A stretch of DNA of 64,000 nucleotides from Gastrolobium villosum (Eukaryota; Streptophyta; Magnoliopsida; Fabales; Fabaceae), in the NCBI GenBank assembly GCA_032173675.1, contig JAVKPL010011077.1:51370-115369 (forward strand), given 5' to 3'. Position numbers and translations under genes: made by a program. Position 1 is the first letter of the stretch, and every line of letters begins with the position of its first letter. The notes beneath the pieces are model-generated. The model was not told where the DNA came from and did no database searches. It saw nothing but the letters and a program-made list of their open reading frames with translations. Positions 9,604 through 20,229 of this stretch are shown here, one piece after another.

Positions 9604-11270
9604 TTCTCCCCCTCAAGAGGAGGTTGAATAGCATGAACACTTCATCTTGGGGAAAAAACTAAAATGAAGCTTCACGGAACATCAACCGGAGAAATCAGTA
9701 GCACATCAAATCAACTGGAATGATCATCAGTCTGAAGAGCTGATAAAGAGAAAGCGTTGGAATAGACATCAACTATAATGTGTTGGAATGGACATCAACA
9801 AAGGAAGGGCTGGGATGGACATGAGCCTAAACATCAGTGTGTTGATCAACTCGATGTGGTGATGTTCCACTCAAACTGGATTAGTTGATTAATTGATCAA
9901 CAATTGAAAAATCTTATTAACATTTTTTGGTGAGAAATTCAATTTTTTATTAAAAGAATAGGGATTTTTATTAAAAGAATAGGAGGGTAAGAATTACTCA
10001 AAACTACTTGTCGCATAAGTTTAGATATCATATTATCATAACCAACTATCTCAGTAATTTAAACGATGAGCTCAAGATAAATGAATATTTTATATTATAT
10101 CTCTAACAAAATTACCATCATACCAATAAAGGTGAAGACAAAAAGTGACGGGGCGAAATTGCAACATATATTTTTCTATGAAGTTACAATTATCTATATG
10201 ACTCTAAAAATAAAAATGATGGACACAATTAAGGCTTATTCCGTAAGTTTCGAAGGGGGATGATCATTGATCACTAATCATATGATAATAATTAAAAAAA
10301 TATATAAAAACTTGTATAAACCTAAAAGGGACGACCACCCTCCCTTCCTCCAACAGTGTATACCTTGTATTGCTCTTGATGAATTTAATTTGTGGATGAA
10401 CAAACGAAGAACATAAATGATTCTTAGTGGCCTACAAACGTTACAAGACCAGTAAGATTAATACAGGTGAATTTAACTCACATAATTGCTGTCAAGCACT
10501 TAATTAGTTGATTTTGAATAATTCTTTACCACACACTTAATCTCAAGACCAGTAAGATTAATACAGGTAAAGATTCACTAGCAGCTTTAAGCTGCCTTTT
10601 GCAGACACCCTCTTGCTGTAATTATCAGAAAATATTAAAAAATAATTCGACAAATTAAGGTTAGGTGAAGATGTAATAGATAAATGTTTCAATTTTTTAT
10701 TAGGCAGTTTAGATGTGGCTGACATATCATTGATTGAAGTTCTCGAATGATTATAAAATAGCACCTTTTTTCTGTGGGTGATTAAACAGTGGCAGATACT
10801 AATTTGTTATAAACATGATGAGCTTTAATCAAGTCACAAGCTAGTAGTTGTGGGTTTGGAGCCTTATAGCTTAACCCTCTTTTCCTGAAAGGCTCAGTTA
10901 AAGATGAGTGGTTACCCTCACAAAAATATATCAAAAATGGATGAGATTGCTGAAGAAGAGAGAAACAGAGGAAAATAAGACTATAGACTTATAAAATATG
11001 ATAATTATTTCTCTCATGTAATAGGAGAGAAGTTCTATTATGTTTGAGAGACAAATGAAATGGGCCCCTCCAATTTTAAAAAGGAAAAAAAAGACATATT
11101 TTTCGATGTGAGTACAATATGAGATATCAATTTTATGTAACATGAGAGTATAATTTCCCGTTAAATATAAGTGATAAAAGGTACATGAATTGCTTCACAG
11201 AGGTCATGGTGCATGTGTTAGGAGCAAGTTTATCACCAGCAATGCTTTGGAGATACTCAAAAAGAATCAT
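9604..11270. other. Spacer with element 3' sequence and short repeats
   Basis: 9604-9900 is probably internal 3' sequence of the same LTR remnant and contains repeated TGGACATCAAC/ATAGACATCAAC words. A 25-bp phrase (CAAGACCAGTAAGATTAATA...) occurs twice, at about 10444 and 10543. The rest to 11270 is AT-rich with no supported gene. Confidence 0.45.
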
Positions 11271-11274
11271 TAAA

Positions 11275-11676
11275 TTTCTTTGATTTACTAGAAGCATAAG
11301 AAGAATTAGTAGCGGGTTATCAAACCGAATATTCGGGTATCAAATTTGGTTTATTTTATGTTGTTTCCTATTTAAACCTTTTTATTTCTTCGTTATTTGT
11401 AACAGCTCTTTACTTGGGTGGTTCAAATATATCCATTTCGTAAATCTTTTTTTCTGAGTTTTTTGAAATAAATAAACCATATGGGATTTTTGGAACTACA
11501 ATAGGTATCTTTATTACACTATCTAAAACTTATTTGTCTTTGTTCATTTCTATCACAACAAGATGGACTTTACCTAGGCTAAGAATGGATCAATTATTAA
11601 ATCTTGGGTGGAAGTTTCTTTTACCTATCTCGGAAATCTATTATTAACAACCTCGTCTCAACTATTTTCACTGTAA
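11275..11676 (+). pseudogene. ndhA: ndhA exon 2, plastid-derived fragment
   Basis: Reads LLEA-stop-EELVAGYQTEYSGIKFGLFYV, then frameshifted segments to TTRWTLPRLRMDQLLNLGWK and a stop at 11674-11676. This is the C-terminal half of the NdhA membrane subunit of the chloroplast NDH complex. Broken by an in-frame stop near 11305, a frameshift in the LYLGGSNISIP region and a small deletion near 11635. Exon 1 and the ndhA intron are absent. Confidence 0.9.
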
Positions 11677-11988
11677 CAGATTAATTGATCTTCTATATTA
11701 AAACCTTGTCTTAAACAAGAGAAAGAAATAAAAATATATTCATAGATATTCACTATATGTTCCTTATAGTAACTGGGTTTATAAATTATGGTCAACAAAC
11801 AATCCGAACCACAAGTTATATTGGTCAAAGTTTCATGATTACCTTATCCCACACAAATCGTTTACCCGTAACAATTCAATATCCTTATGAAAAATTAATC
11901 ACATCAGAACATTTTCGAGGTCGAATTCATTTTGAATTTGATAAATGCATTGCTTGTGAAGTATGTGTTCGTGTATGTCCTACAGATC

Positions 11989-12544
11989 TGTTGGGAACTC
12001 GATTCCCTCAAACTCGGCTAGGAAGCCTTTTGTGCGGAAGTCAATCAACAAAATTCGGAGTTCAGATCTCGGCAGTACCTTGGCCTGTATATCACCAGGT
12101 CGGCAGCGTAGTGGAAAATCAAAAAAAAGATAGGAGAGAGAAGAAGAACACAACCAGATTTTAACGTGGAAAAACCTTCTCCAATGAAGAAGTAAAAACC
12201 ACGGGACCTAGTCAATATCAAAAAGTCCACTATGAAAATAATGGTTACAAGAATCAAATGCACCAATGTGATGGTTAATTCAACCTCTCCAACAATGGTG
12301 ATAATCAAAGTACCCTATAGATGTTTCCTCTCAAACTCTCCCTAGAGATCTTTCAAATGCAAAGCATGAAGCTTTGCTCAAACAATCAAACAAATTCTCT
12401 CAGAATTTCTCTCAAACAAAAATCCTCTCATATATTACCTAACCTCCATGCCAACTATGAGTATTTATAAGAGGTGGAAATTAGGGTTAGGGGTATTTTA
12501 GGAAAACCCCTCAAATGAGCTTAGCATTGAAGGGGGGCTCAACA
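11989..12544 (-). repeat. Copia 3' LTR
   Basis: Starts TGTTGGGAACTCGATTCC and ends GGGGCTCAACA on the plus strand. Adjoins the AGATC duplication on the left and the polypurine tract on the right. Confidence 0.95.
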
Positions 12545-12558
12545 AATCTCCCCCTCCG
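12545..12558 (-). other. Copia polypurine tract
   Basis: Minus strand CGGAGGGGGAGATT immediately upstream of the 3' LTR, the expected plus-strand primer site. Confidence 0.85.
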
Positions 12559-12561
12559 ACT

Positions 12562-13732
12562 TCAATGCGTCGGCTTCAGCATCAACCCGGCTCCTTCACA
12601 GCAGTCTTCAAATTTCTTTGCTGGAACCGGCTTCGTCATCATGTCGGACCAATTTTGGTCAGTGTGCACCTTGACGAGTTCGAGCTCCCCACCTTCCACC
12701 ACATCCCAGATCCAGTGATATCTCACATCAATGTGCTTAGTGCGGGAGTCATAGGTCGAATTCTTCGCAATATGGATTGCGCTTTGATTTTCACAACCCA
12801 GCTCGTACTTGTTGTGTTCATGGTCGAGTTCCATGAGGAACTTCTTCATCCACGACATCTCTTTGCTTGCCTCAGTCGCGGCAACTCAGCCTCAGTTGTT
12901 GATAGTGCAACACATTTCTGAAGTCTTGATTGCCAAGAGACAGCTCCTCCGGCAAATCTCATCATGTATCCCGTCGTTGACTTCCTCGAGTCGAAATCTC
13001 CCCCTAAATCAGAATCCGAGTAGCCTTGCAACTCGGCTTTTCCTTCTCCAAATCGGAGACATAAATCGGTGGTACCTCGGAGGTACTTGAAGATCCACTT
13101 CACTGCTTTCCAGTGCTCTTTGCCGGGATTTGACAAATACCGGCTTACCATTCCAACAGCATATGCCAAGTCGGGTCTGGTGCAAACCATTGCATACATC
13201 AAGCTTCCAACGGCAGATTGATATGGGACCTTCAGCATCTCATCTTTGTCTTCATCAGATCTCAGACATTACTTCTGGTTCAGCTTTATGTGTCCGGCTA
13301 GGGGGGTGCTCACTGTTTTGGCTTTGTCCATGCTGAATCTTTTCAATATCTTCTCAATGTATTTTTCTTGACTCAGCCACAGTAGCTTCTTTTGTCTATC
13401 TCGGATAATCTTGATTCCGAGTATCTATTTGCAGGGCCGAGGTCCTTCATTGCGAAGGACGAGCTCAACGCCTTCTTCAGGGAGGCTATCCTCGATTTGT
13501 CTTTCCCTACAATAAGCATGTTGTCAACATATAACAACAAGATCAAAAAATCTCCGGCCTCATACCTCTTCACAAATACTCAATGGTCGGCTTCCGTCTT
13601 CTCAAACTTGTGATCAATCATGAATGATTCAAATTTCTTGTACCACTGTCGAGGTGCTTGCTTCAAGCCATTGAGGCTCTTCTTCAATCGACATACCAAG
13701 TCTTTTTGGTCTGGAGCTTGGAACCCCTCAGG
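12562..13732 (-). pseudogene. Copia RT (C-terminal part) and RNase H
   Basis: Continues the polyprotein after the stop at 13735-13733. The RT core LLLYVDNMLIVGK has Asn in place of the second catalytic Asp of the YVDD box. A frameshift near 13435, a stop near 13272 and a frameshift near 12890 break it up. RNase H is recognisable from SDSDLGGDFDSRKSTTGY, VALSTTEAE, ENQSAIHIAKN and KHIDVRYHWI, and the protein ends at LKPTH (12562). Confidence 0.92.
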
Positions 13733-15562
13733 TTATTCCATATAAATCTCTTCTTCTAAATCACCGTGAAGGAATGTCGTCTTCACGTCCATTTGTTCTA
13801 CCTCGAGGTCCATCGAAGCTGCCATAGCTAACACGGTTCGGACCGAGGTCATTTTCACCACAAGAGAAAAAATCTCCTCAAAGTCTACTCCTTTCTTCTG
13901 ATTGCAGCCTTTCACCACAATCTGGGCTTTGTATCTCGGCTTCTGCCCGCTCTCTTCATTCTTAATCTTGTACAACCATTTATTTTTCAGAGCTCGTCTT
14001 CCTTCAGGCAACTCGGTCAGTTCATAAGTCTGATTCTCGTGCAGAGACTTCATCTCGTCTTGCATTGCCTTTTCCCATTCTCCTTTCTCTGAGCTCGTCA
14101 CAGCCTCATCATAACTCTGAGGCTCACCGTCTTCAGCTACAACGGTGTATTCATCAGATGGGTATCTTGTAGAGGGTCTTCTTTCTCGAGTTGGATATTT
14201 CGGATGTTCTTCAGCTTGAGAACCCGGTTCATCATTCTCATCCCGGATCTCATCTTCAACTCGGACTTCATCATCAGCTTGTTGGTCATCAATTTCATCA
14301 TTTTCTTGATTTTCTCCCCCTGCTTTAGCTCGGACAGGAGGGATAGGTTCTTCACGTCTGACAGTAACCTGGACTTTGGGCTTCGAGATGTCATGAATGG
14401 TCTCATCTTCATGAAAGATCTCATCTCGGCTTCTTACAATCCTCTTATTGATTGGATCCCAAAGTCGGAACCCGAACTCACAGCTCGGCGAACCAAGATA
14501 GATGCATTCTTTAGTCTTTGCATCAAGTTTTTCCCTTTGATCTTTAGGGATATGCACGAAAGCTCGGCATCCAAACACCTTTAATTGATTATAGGCCGCT
14601 TTCCGACCTGTCCAGACTTCTTCTGGAATTTCTCCTTCAAGTGGCCGTGATGGTGAGAGGTTGATCAAGTCAATAGTAGTTTTGACGGCCTCTCCCCAGA
14701 ATAATTTCGGCAATCTGGCATTGGATAGCATACTTCGGACCTTCTCTTCAATAGTCTTGTTCATCCTTTCAGCAAGTTCATTCAATTGTGGAGTCTTGGG
14801 GGGCGTCTTCTCAAGTCGGATCCCGGCCTCTCTGCAATATGCATCAAAAGGGCCGCAATACTCACCACAATTGTCAGATCTGACCACCTTCAATTTCGTG
14901 TCAGTCTCCCTTTCAACCATAGCATGGAATTCTTTAAAGGATTGGAGTACCTGGTCTTTAGACTTCAACAAATAAACCCACGCTTTCCGGGAATGGTCAT
15001 CAATAAATGAAACAAAATACTGAGCTCTTCCAAGAGATCTTTCAGACATGGAGCAAACATCAGTATGGACGAGGTCAAGAATATACCCGCGTCTTCTGGG
15101 CTGATCCGGTTTCACAAAAGAAACCCGGTGCTGCTTTCCAGCTAGGCAATGCGTGCAACTCTCCAACGCTTGGCCTTTCAACCCGGTCAGTAATCCTTTC
15201 TTGTGTAGGATCTGGAGCCCTTTCACGCTCATATGGCCGAGGCGCTTGTGCCATAGCTCCAAGCTCGGCTCATCTCAGACAGAATTGGCTTCTCCGCTAT
15301 TTATCTTTCCTTGCATCATGTACAAGGAGCCTTCCTTCTTACCTCGGGCAACGACCAAGTTTCCCTTGGCCAATTTCCATCTAACACTGCCGAAGTAGTT
15401 CACTAACCCGGCATCATCAAGTTTGCCTACCGAGATTAGGTTCAATCGCATGTCAGGAACATGCCTTACATCTTTCAACACAAGATGGCATCCGACATTC
15501 GTGGTCAGAGGTACATCACAGACACCAACAATTTTGCTGGTCACCTGATTTCCCATCTTCAC
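13733..15562 (-). pseudogene. Copia integrase and RT (N-terminal part)
   Basis: Begins with the end of the protease region and the pre-integrase segment (KDVRHVPDMRLNLISVG). An in-frame TGA follows at 15277-15275, then the HHCC zinc domain (HKRLGHMS ... CTHCLAGKQH), the DDE integrase core (LVHTDVCSM, FIDDHSRKAWVY, ELAERMNKTIEE), an acidic linker, and the RT start (NKWLYKIKNE, VEQMDVKTTFLHGDLEEEIYME). It ends at TAA 13735-13733, where the family reads Gln (CAA), so this is a C-to-T nonsense change. DNCGEY replaces the usual DNGGEY. Confidence 0.93.
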
Positions 15563-15858
15563 GACTCCGAAATCACCACCTCGGTAAGAGGAGAAAAACC
15601 TTTGTGTGGAGTAACGTGGAAGGAGGCACCGGAGTCAACAATCCAGGTGCAATCATCATACATAACATTCAAATAGTTATCCTCACCAAGGAGGAATATC
15701 TCGGCATCAGGAGTGGTAGCCACCGCAATGGTGCTCTTGTCTTCCCTCTTCTTGGGAATAATCTGATCCGACTTTACAGAACCGTTCTTCTCATCATTCT
15801 GCAATGTCCAGCAGTCCAGTTTCTTATGACCTATCTTTCCACAGTAAAAGCACTTCAA
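15559..15858 (-). pseudogene. Copia nucleocapsid knuckle and protease
   Basis: CCHC knuckle CFYCGKIGHKKLDC followed by the aspartic protease start CTWIVDSGASFHVTP. The frame breaks just after KGFSP; the neighbouring frame continues SYRGGDFGVVKMGNQ, so one frameshift lies near 15585 and another near 15890 separates this piece from gag. Confidence 0.9.
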
Positions 15859-16571
15859 ATCATATTTCGGCTTTGACCTACCTCTGGACTTTCCTCTTCT
15901 ATCACGATCTCGACCCCGACTCTTGCTTCTACCCCGGGAGTCGGTTTTCCTTTGTTTTCAGCAACGTTGGCCTCAAACATGCTCAAACTACCTCGTTCTT
16001 TTCTTCTGGATTCTTCACCTAGGAGGTTGTCTGTCACAACATCCATCTTCAACTTTCCATCTGGAGTCGAATTATTCAAAGTCACCACCAGAGTATCCCA
16101 GCTTTCTGGAAGCGAGCTAAACAGCAGCAATGCCTGCAATTCTTCATCGATTTTCATATCATCTTTTGACAGCTGATTCACAATACCTTTATAGGTGTTG
16201 AGGTGTTCTATCATGCTCATGCCGTCCTTGTATTCTAGCTTCACAAGTCGGCGAACCAGGTGTGCTTTGTTCCTAGGAGTCTTCTTCTGAATCAAGGACT
16301 CTAACTTCGTCCACAATTCATACACGTTCATGAACTCAGACACGTGCTCAAAGAGGCTCTTGTCAATATATTTTCTGATCGTAGCTACCGCCTTATGACT
16401 CAGAATCTCCCATTCCTTATCGATTTTGTCTGTCGGTCTCTCATCAAGGATAATGGGCTCATGCAAATCTTTGCAGTAGAGATGATCTTCCATCATCGGT
16501 TTCCAATACGTGAAATTATCTGCGGTCAGCTTGAACATATCTCCATCATGGGTTATGCCACTGGTCTCCAT
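15855..16571 (-). pseudogene. Copia gag
   Basis: The likely start is the ATG at 16571 (METSGITHDGD), just inside the element after the primer site; a longer frame reaches into the LTR but is not needed. It carries the plant Copia gag signature: LTADNFTYWKPMMEDHL, LWTKLESLIQKK, LVRRLVKLEYKDG, LLFSSLPESWDTLV. The frame is lost at about 15890 in the basic region before the zinc knuckle. Confidence 0.9.
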
Positions 16572-16601
16572 CTCGTCTCCCTCAGAACCCGTCAAACTCG
16601 G

Positions 16602-16613
16602 GCTCTGATACCA
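16602..16613 (-). other. Copia primer-binding site, tRNA-iMet type
   Basis: Minus strand TGGTATCAGAGC, the standard plant Copia primer site for initiator Met tRNA, one base inside the 5' LTR. Confidence 0.93.
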
Positions 16614-16614
16614 C

Positions 16615-17169
16615 TGTTGGGAACTCGATTCCCTCAAACTCGGCTAGGAAGCCTTTTGTGTGGAAGTCAATCAACAAGATCCGGAGTTCGAATCTCGGCA
16701 GTACCTCGGCCTGTATATCACCAGGTCGGCAGCGCAGCGGAAAATCAAAAACAGATAGGAGAGAGAGAAGAAGAACACAACCAGATTTTAACGGGGAAAA
16801 ACCTTCTCTAATGAAGAAGTAAAAACCACGGGACTTAGTCCAGATCAAAAATCCACTATGAAAATAATAGTTACAAGAATCAAATGCACCAATGTGGTGG
16901 TTAACTCAACCTCTCCAACAATGGTGATAATCAAACTACCCTAGAGATGTTTCTCTCAAACTCTCCCTAGAGATCTCTCAAATGCAAAGCATGAAGCTTT
17001 GCTCAAACAATCAAACAAATTCTCTCGGAATTTCTCTCACACAAAAATCCTCTCATATATTACCTAACCTCCATGCCAACTATGAGTATTTATAGGATGT
17101 GGAAATTAGGGTTAGGGGTATTTTAGGAAAACCCCTCAAATGGGCTTAGCATTGAAGGAGGGCCCAACA
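16615..17169 (-). repeat. Copia 5' LTR
   Basis: Plus-strand TGTTGGGAACTCG to GGGCCCAACA, about 95% like the other LTR by eye. Followed by AGATC and the second half of ndhI. Confidence 0.95.
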
Positions 17170-17829
17170 AGATCTACCTGTTGTTGATTGGAAACTTGAA
17201 GCTGATATTCGAAAGAAACGATTGTTCAATTACAGTATTGATTTTGGAATATGTATATTTTGTGGTAACTGTATTGAGTATTGTCCAACAAATTGTTTTC
17301 AATGAGTGAAGAATATGAATTTTCTACTTATGATTGCCACGAATTGAATTATAATCAAATTGCTTTGGGCCGTTTACCAACACAAGTGATTGATGATTAT
17401 ACAATTCGAACAATTCAAATCAAATAAGATTCTTTACAATTAATAATATAATTAAGAATAAATTATTATAGAAAATCATATAAATCAAATTATATTATAT
17501 AAAAAAAATTGAATAATATAAATTTGAACAATAAAAAAATTCTTAAAAAAGAAATAAAAAATTTGATTCAATATTATTATAGAAATATTATACACATACA
17601 CATACATATATATATATACTTTAGTTTTAGTACAGTTTCCTATTATGTTTTCATATAAAGAATGGAATATCATCGGTGCTCTAACTGTACCTACATTAAT
17701 AAACACCCCTAAATATTTAGGTATTTGATTAAATTCAATACAAATAAAAATTGAGTATATAATTATTTTTCCCGGTTGTATCAATAAGGTCATGAAATCT
17801 CGATTTATTTATCTCTTATTTTCCATATA

Positions 17830-18345
17830 ATGGATTTATTTATCTCTTCTTTTAGTTTTTCTGGGATCGGGTCTTGTATTAGGAAGTCTAGGAGTAGTAT
17901 TACTTACTAGCCCCATTTTTTCTGGTTTTCATTGGGATTGGTTCTTGTTTGTATATCTTTATTATATATATTATCAAACTCTCATTTTGTAACTGCAGCA
18001 CAACTACTTATTTATGTGGGAGCTATAAACGTTTTAATCATATTTGTTGTGATGTTCATGAATGGTTCAGAGTATTACCAAGATTTTCATCTTTGGACTG
18101 TTGGGGATGGAATTACTTTTATGATTTGTACAAGCATTTTTGTTTCACTAATGACTACTATTCTAGATACATCATGGTACGGGATTATTTGGACTACAAG
18201 ATCCAATCAGATTATAAAGCAAGATTTGATAAATACTAGTCAACAAATTGGAATTCATTTATCAACAGATTTTTTTTCTTCCATTTGAGCTCATTTCAAT
18301 AATTCTTTTATTAGCTTTGATAGGTGCTATTGTCATGCTATTGAG
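17830..18345 (+). pseudogene. ndhG: ndhG, plastid-derived
   Basis: Encodes most of NdhG, a membrane subunit of chloroplast NDH: SLGVVLLTSPIFSGF, then after a frameshift near 17930 LGLVLVCISLLYILSNSHF, AAQLLIYVGAINVLIIF and HLWTVGDG. The frame is open from 17932 to 18288 and closes after STDFFSSI by a further frameshift; PFELISIILL continues in another frame. Start ATG at 17830 with a diverged N-terminus. Confidence 0.93.
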
Positions 18346-18494
18346 GGTGAAAGGACTTTTGTGTAGAAAATCGTTTTTTTGATTGATTGCTGATATATTT
18401 TTTTTGTTCCAGACTTGTTATATTCTTTAGTTAATTAAACACGTTGAATTGTTATTCATATTGAAATGAATCGAAATTAATAAGGAGTTGGTCA

Positions 18495-18800
18495 ATGATG
18501 CTTGAACATGTACTTGTTTTGAGTGCCTATTTATTTTTTATCAGTATCTGTGGATTGATCACAAGTCAAAATATGGTTAGAGTCCTTATGTGTCTTGAAC
18601 TTATACTGAATGCAGTTAATATCAATCTCGTAGCCTTTTCTGATCTTTTTGATGGTCGCTAATTAAAAGGAAATATTTTTTCAATTTTTGTTATAGCTAT
18701 TGCAGCCGCTGAAGCAGCTATTGGTCCAGCTATTGTTTCCTCAATTTATCGGAACAGAAAATCAACTCGTATCAATCAATCGAATTTGTTGAATAAATAG
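18495..18800 (+). pseudogene. ndhE: ndhE, plastid-derived, one internal stop
   Basis: Full length at 101 codons plus stop, with a plastid-type AAGGAG eight bases upstream of the ATG. It reads MMLEHVLVLSAYLF, LMCLELILNAVNIN and IAAAEAAIGPAIVSSIYR. The only break is TAA at 18660-18662 (codon 56), where NdhE normally has Gln. NdhE is the NuoK-like subunit of chloroplast NDH. Confidence 0.94.
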
Positions 18801-18840
18801 TATTAACTATAATCAATCATGAAAAATAGAATTTATAGTA

Positions 18841-20229
18841 GTAAAAATACATGTTGGAAAAGGGAAATTTGTTATAGATAATAAAATTTTATGGACCAGA
18901 CATATACCTGTCTTTTAAATGGCGATTGTGGTTGTGTTATAAGATTCACCATTATAGCATTTTAATCTTTTTTATATATATTTTGGTGCCCTAGGTTTAA
19001 CTCTTGGATTTGTGTTTTTTTATCACAAGCCTAATTGGGTTCAATGTATGAGAAGAGCTTAACAAGCCAGTGTTAAGATTTCTAGATGCCTCTATTAATA
19101 GTCTCACTGTAGTCATCAGCCTCCAGTGTTGTTGCTGTGAGATCTGAGAACTAAAACCCTAGAGTGCCCACACACTCATCTCCCTTAAAAATAGTCTTGA
19201 AAATTTTCCTATAGCAATCTTTAGCAAGAAAACTTGTTTATGCTATGAAGCAAAGGAGGAGATTTCTTGGCAGCAGAGGTAAAAAGGATCACCATCATAC
19301 ACAAGGGGTTTCCTCATGGGTCTGACCACCAAGTGGTATGATTTCAAATTACAAAGAACAATAATGACTCATCGCATTCAAAATCACAACAACTTTTATG
19401 TTTCCGTAGATCCAATAAACGGTATTAAAGTCGGGTTGTCTGTCTTTGTGTGAATTTAGTTCTCTATGTTTATTGCTTCATGCAATATGGCACCTAGAAT
19501 TATATATTTGTTGGTCATATGATTTATAACTGTATCTTTTATAATTCTTTTCATAAAAATCAATGCTTTTGATTTGGCTTTGGCTTTAATCCATGTAGAG
19601 ATTCCTGTGTATTGTTTTGGGATTGTAACAATGAAGCTAATCCACTGTGATTAGGTTTCTTCATTGATTTTTATTTCAATATTTTGTATATATTTTCAAA
19701 TATTGTAAAATTATAATAAAAAAAGATTATAAAGAAGCAAAAAAGATGGACATTCAAAGCCAAATGGATGTGTTTGTGATTGGCGACGATCAAGATGGTG
19801 GCCGAAGCATCCCCAAAAGGTTAGAATGAATTTAGTATTCCATTAAAAATAGGAAACAAAAAAATCTACAAAGAGATCCACACATAATTGTTCACCGAGT
19901 AAGAATTTTCATTAAAGATTTAATAATGCCAAATGACATTTAGGAATTGGATGCTCTCACAACCTTTGATGGTTTTTCTTCCACCAATTATCCCCCCTTA
20001 GATCCCACCCCATAGTGGAAACTATAATAAAATTAAGGAATAAGAAATTTTACAGTTCCAAAAGGACGTGAGAAGAATAAATGAGACATGGCTCGAAAAC
20101 CTAATCACCTTCCAAAAAACTATTTTACAATGAAGGTTAATTTTTCAATGTAATGTCAAATATACAAAAGAAAAGTCGAAATCTCATCACCTTGGCAAAT
20201 AATGCTAACTGAAATTCACTCAAGGAAGC
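18841..20229. other. Spacer right of the plastid insert
   Basis: No gene recognised. AT-rich sequence; the last few hundred bases are probably the 3' UTR of the minus-strand gene ending at 20230. Confidence 0.4.

Larger units (their letters stand above)
11989..17169 (-). mobile_element. Tnt1/Tork-like Copia LTR retrotransposon
   Basis: A 5181-bp element with two LTRs (556 and 555 bp), TG...CA ends and a perfect 5-bp target duplication AGATC (11984-11988 and 17170-17174). On the minus strand: 5' LTR 17169-16615, initiator-Met tRNA primer site, gag, protease, integrase, RT, RNase H, polypurine tract, 3' LTR 12544-11989. Domain order PR-INT-RT-RH and sequence motifs place it in Copia, close to Tnt1. 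The polyprotein has several stops and frameshifts and an altered RT active site, so it is dead. By eye the LTRs differ at roughly 30 positions (about 95% identical), suggesting an insertion of moderate age. Confidence 0.96.
11757..17427 (+). pseudogene. ndhI: ndhI, plastid-derived, split by a Copia element
   Basis: Left part 11757-11988 encodes the N-terminus through the first 4Fe-4S cluster motif (CIACEVCVRVCP). Right part 17170-17427 resumes at DLPVVDWKLE and has the second motif (CIFCGNCIEYCP). NdhI is the iron-sulfur subunit of chloroplast NDH. Between the halves is a complete Copia element with duplicated AGATC; removing element and one AGATC restores the reading through Asp-Leu-Pro. A one-base loss near 17302 then shifts the frame before EEYEFSTYDCHELNYN, so the copy was or became broken independently of the insertion. 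Confidence 0.95.
11275..18840 (+). other. Nuclear plastid DNA insert (NUPT), ndhA-ndhI-ndhG-ndhE
   Basis: Chloroplast small-single-copy genes lie in plastid order and orientation: ndhA exon 2, an 80-bp spacer, ndhI, ndhG, ndhE. Every gene carries frameshifts or stops, and the block is flanked by nuclear repeats, so it is a nuclear copy, not the chloroplast genome. Leaving out the Copia insertion (11989-17174), the plastid part is about 2.4 kb. The left edge is within ndhA near 11275. The right edge lies after ndhE; psaC, expected next, is not seen. Confidence 0.92.

Noticed and set aside
12045..12308. Open frames inside the Copia LTRs
   Set aside because: They overlap LTR U3/R sequence and have no coding motifs.
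11275..18840. Possibility that the window is chloroplast DNA
   Set aside because: All ndh genes are broken, a nuclear LTR element is inserted, and flanks are nuclear repeats and spliced nuclear genes.
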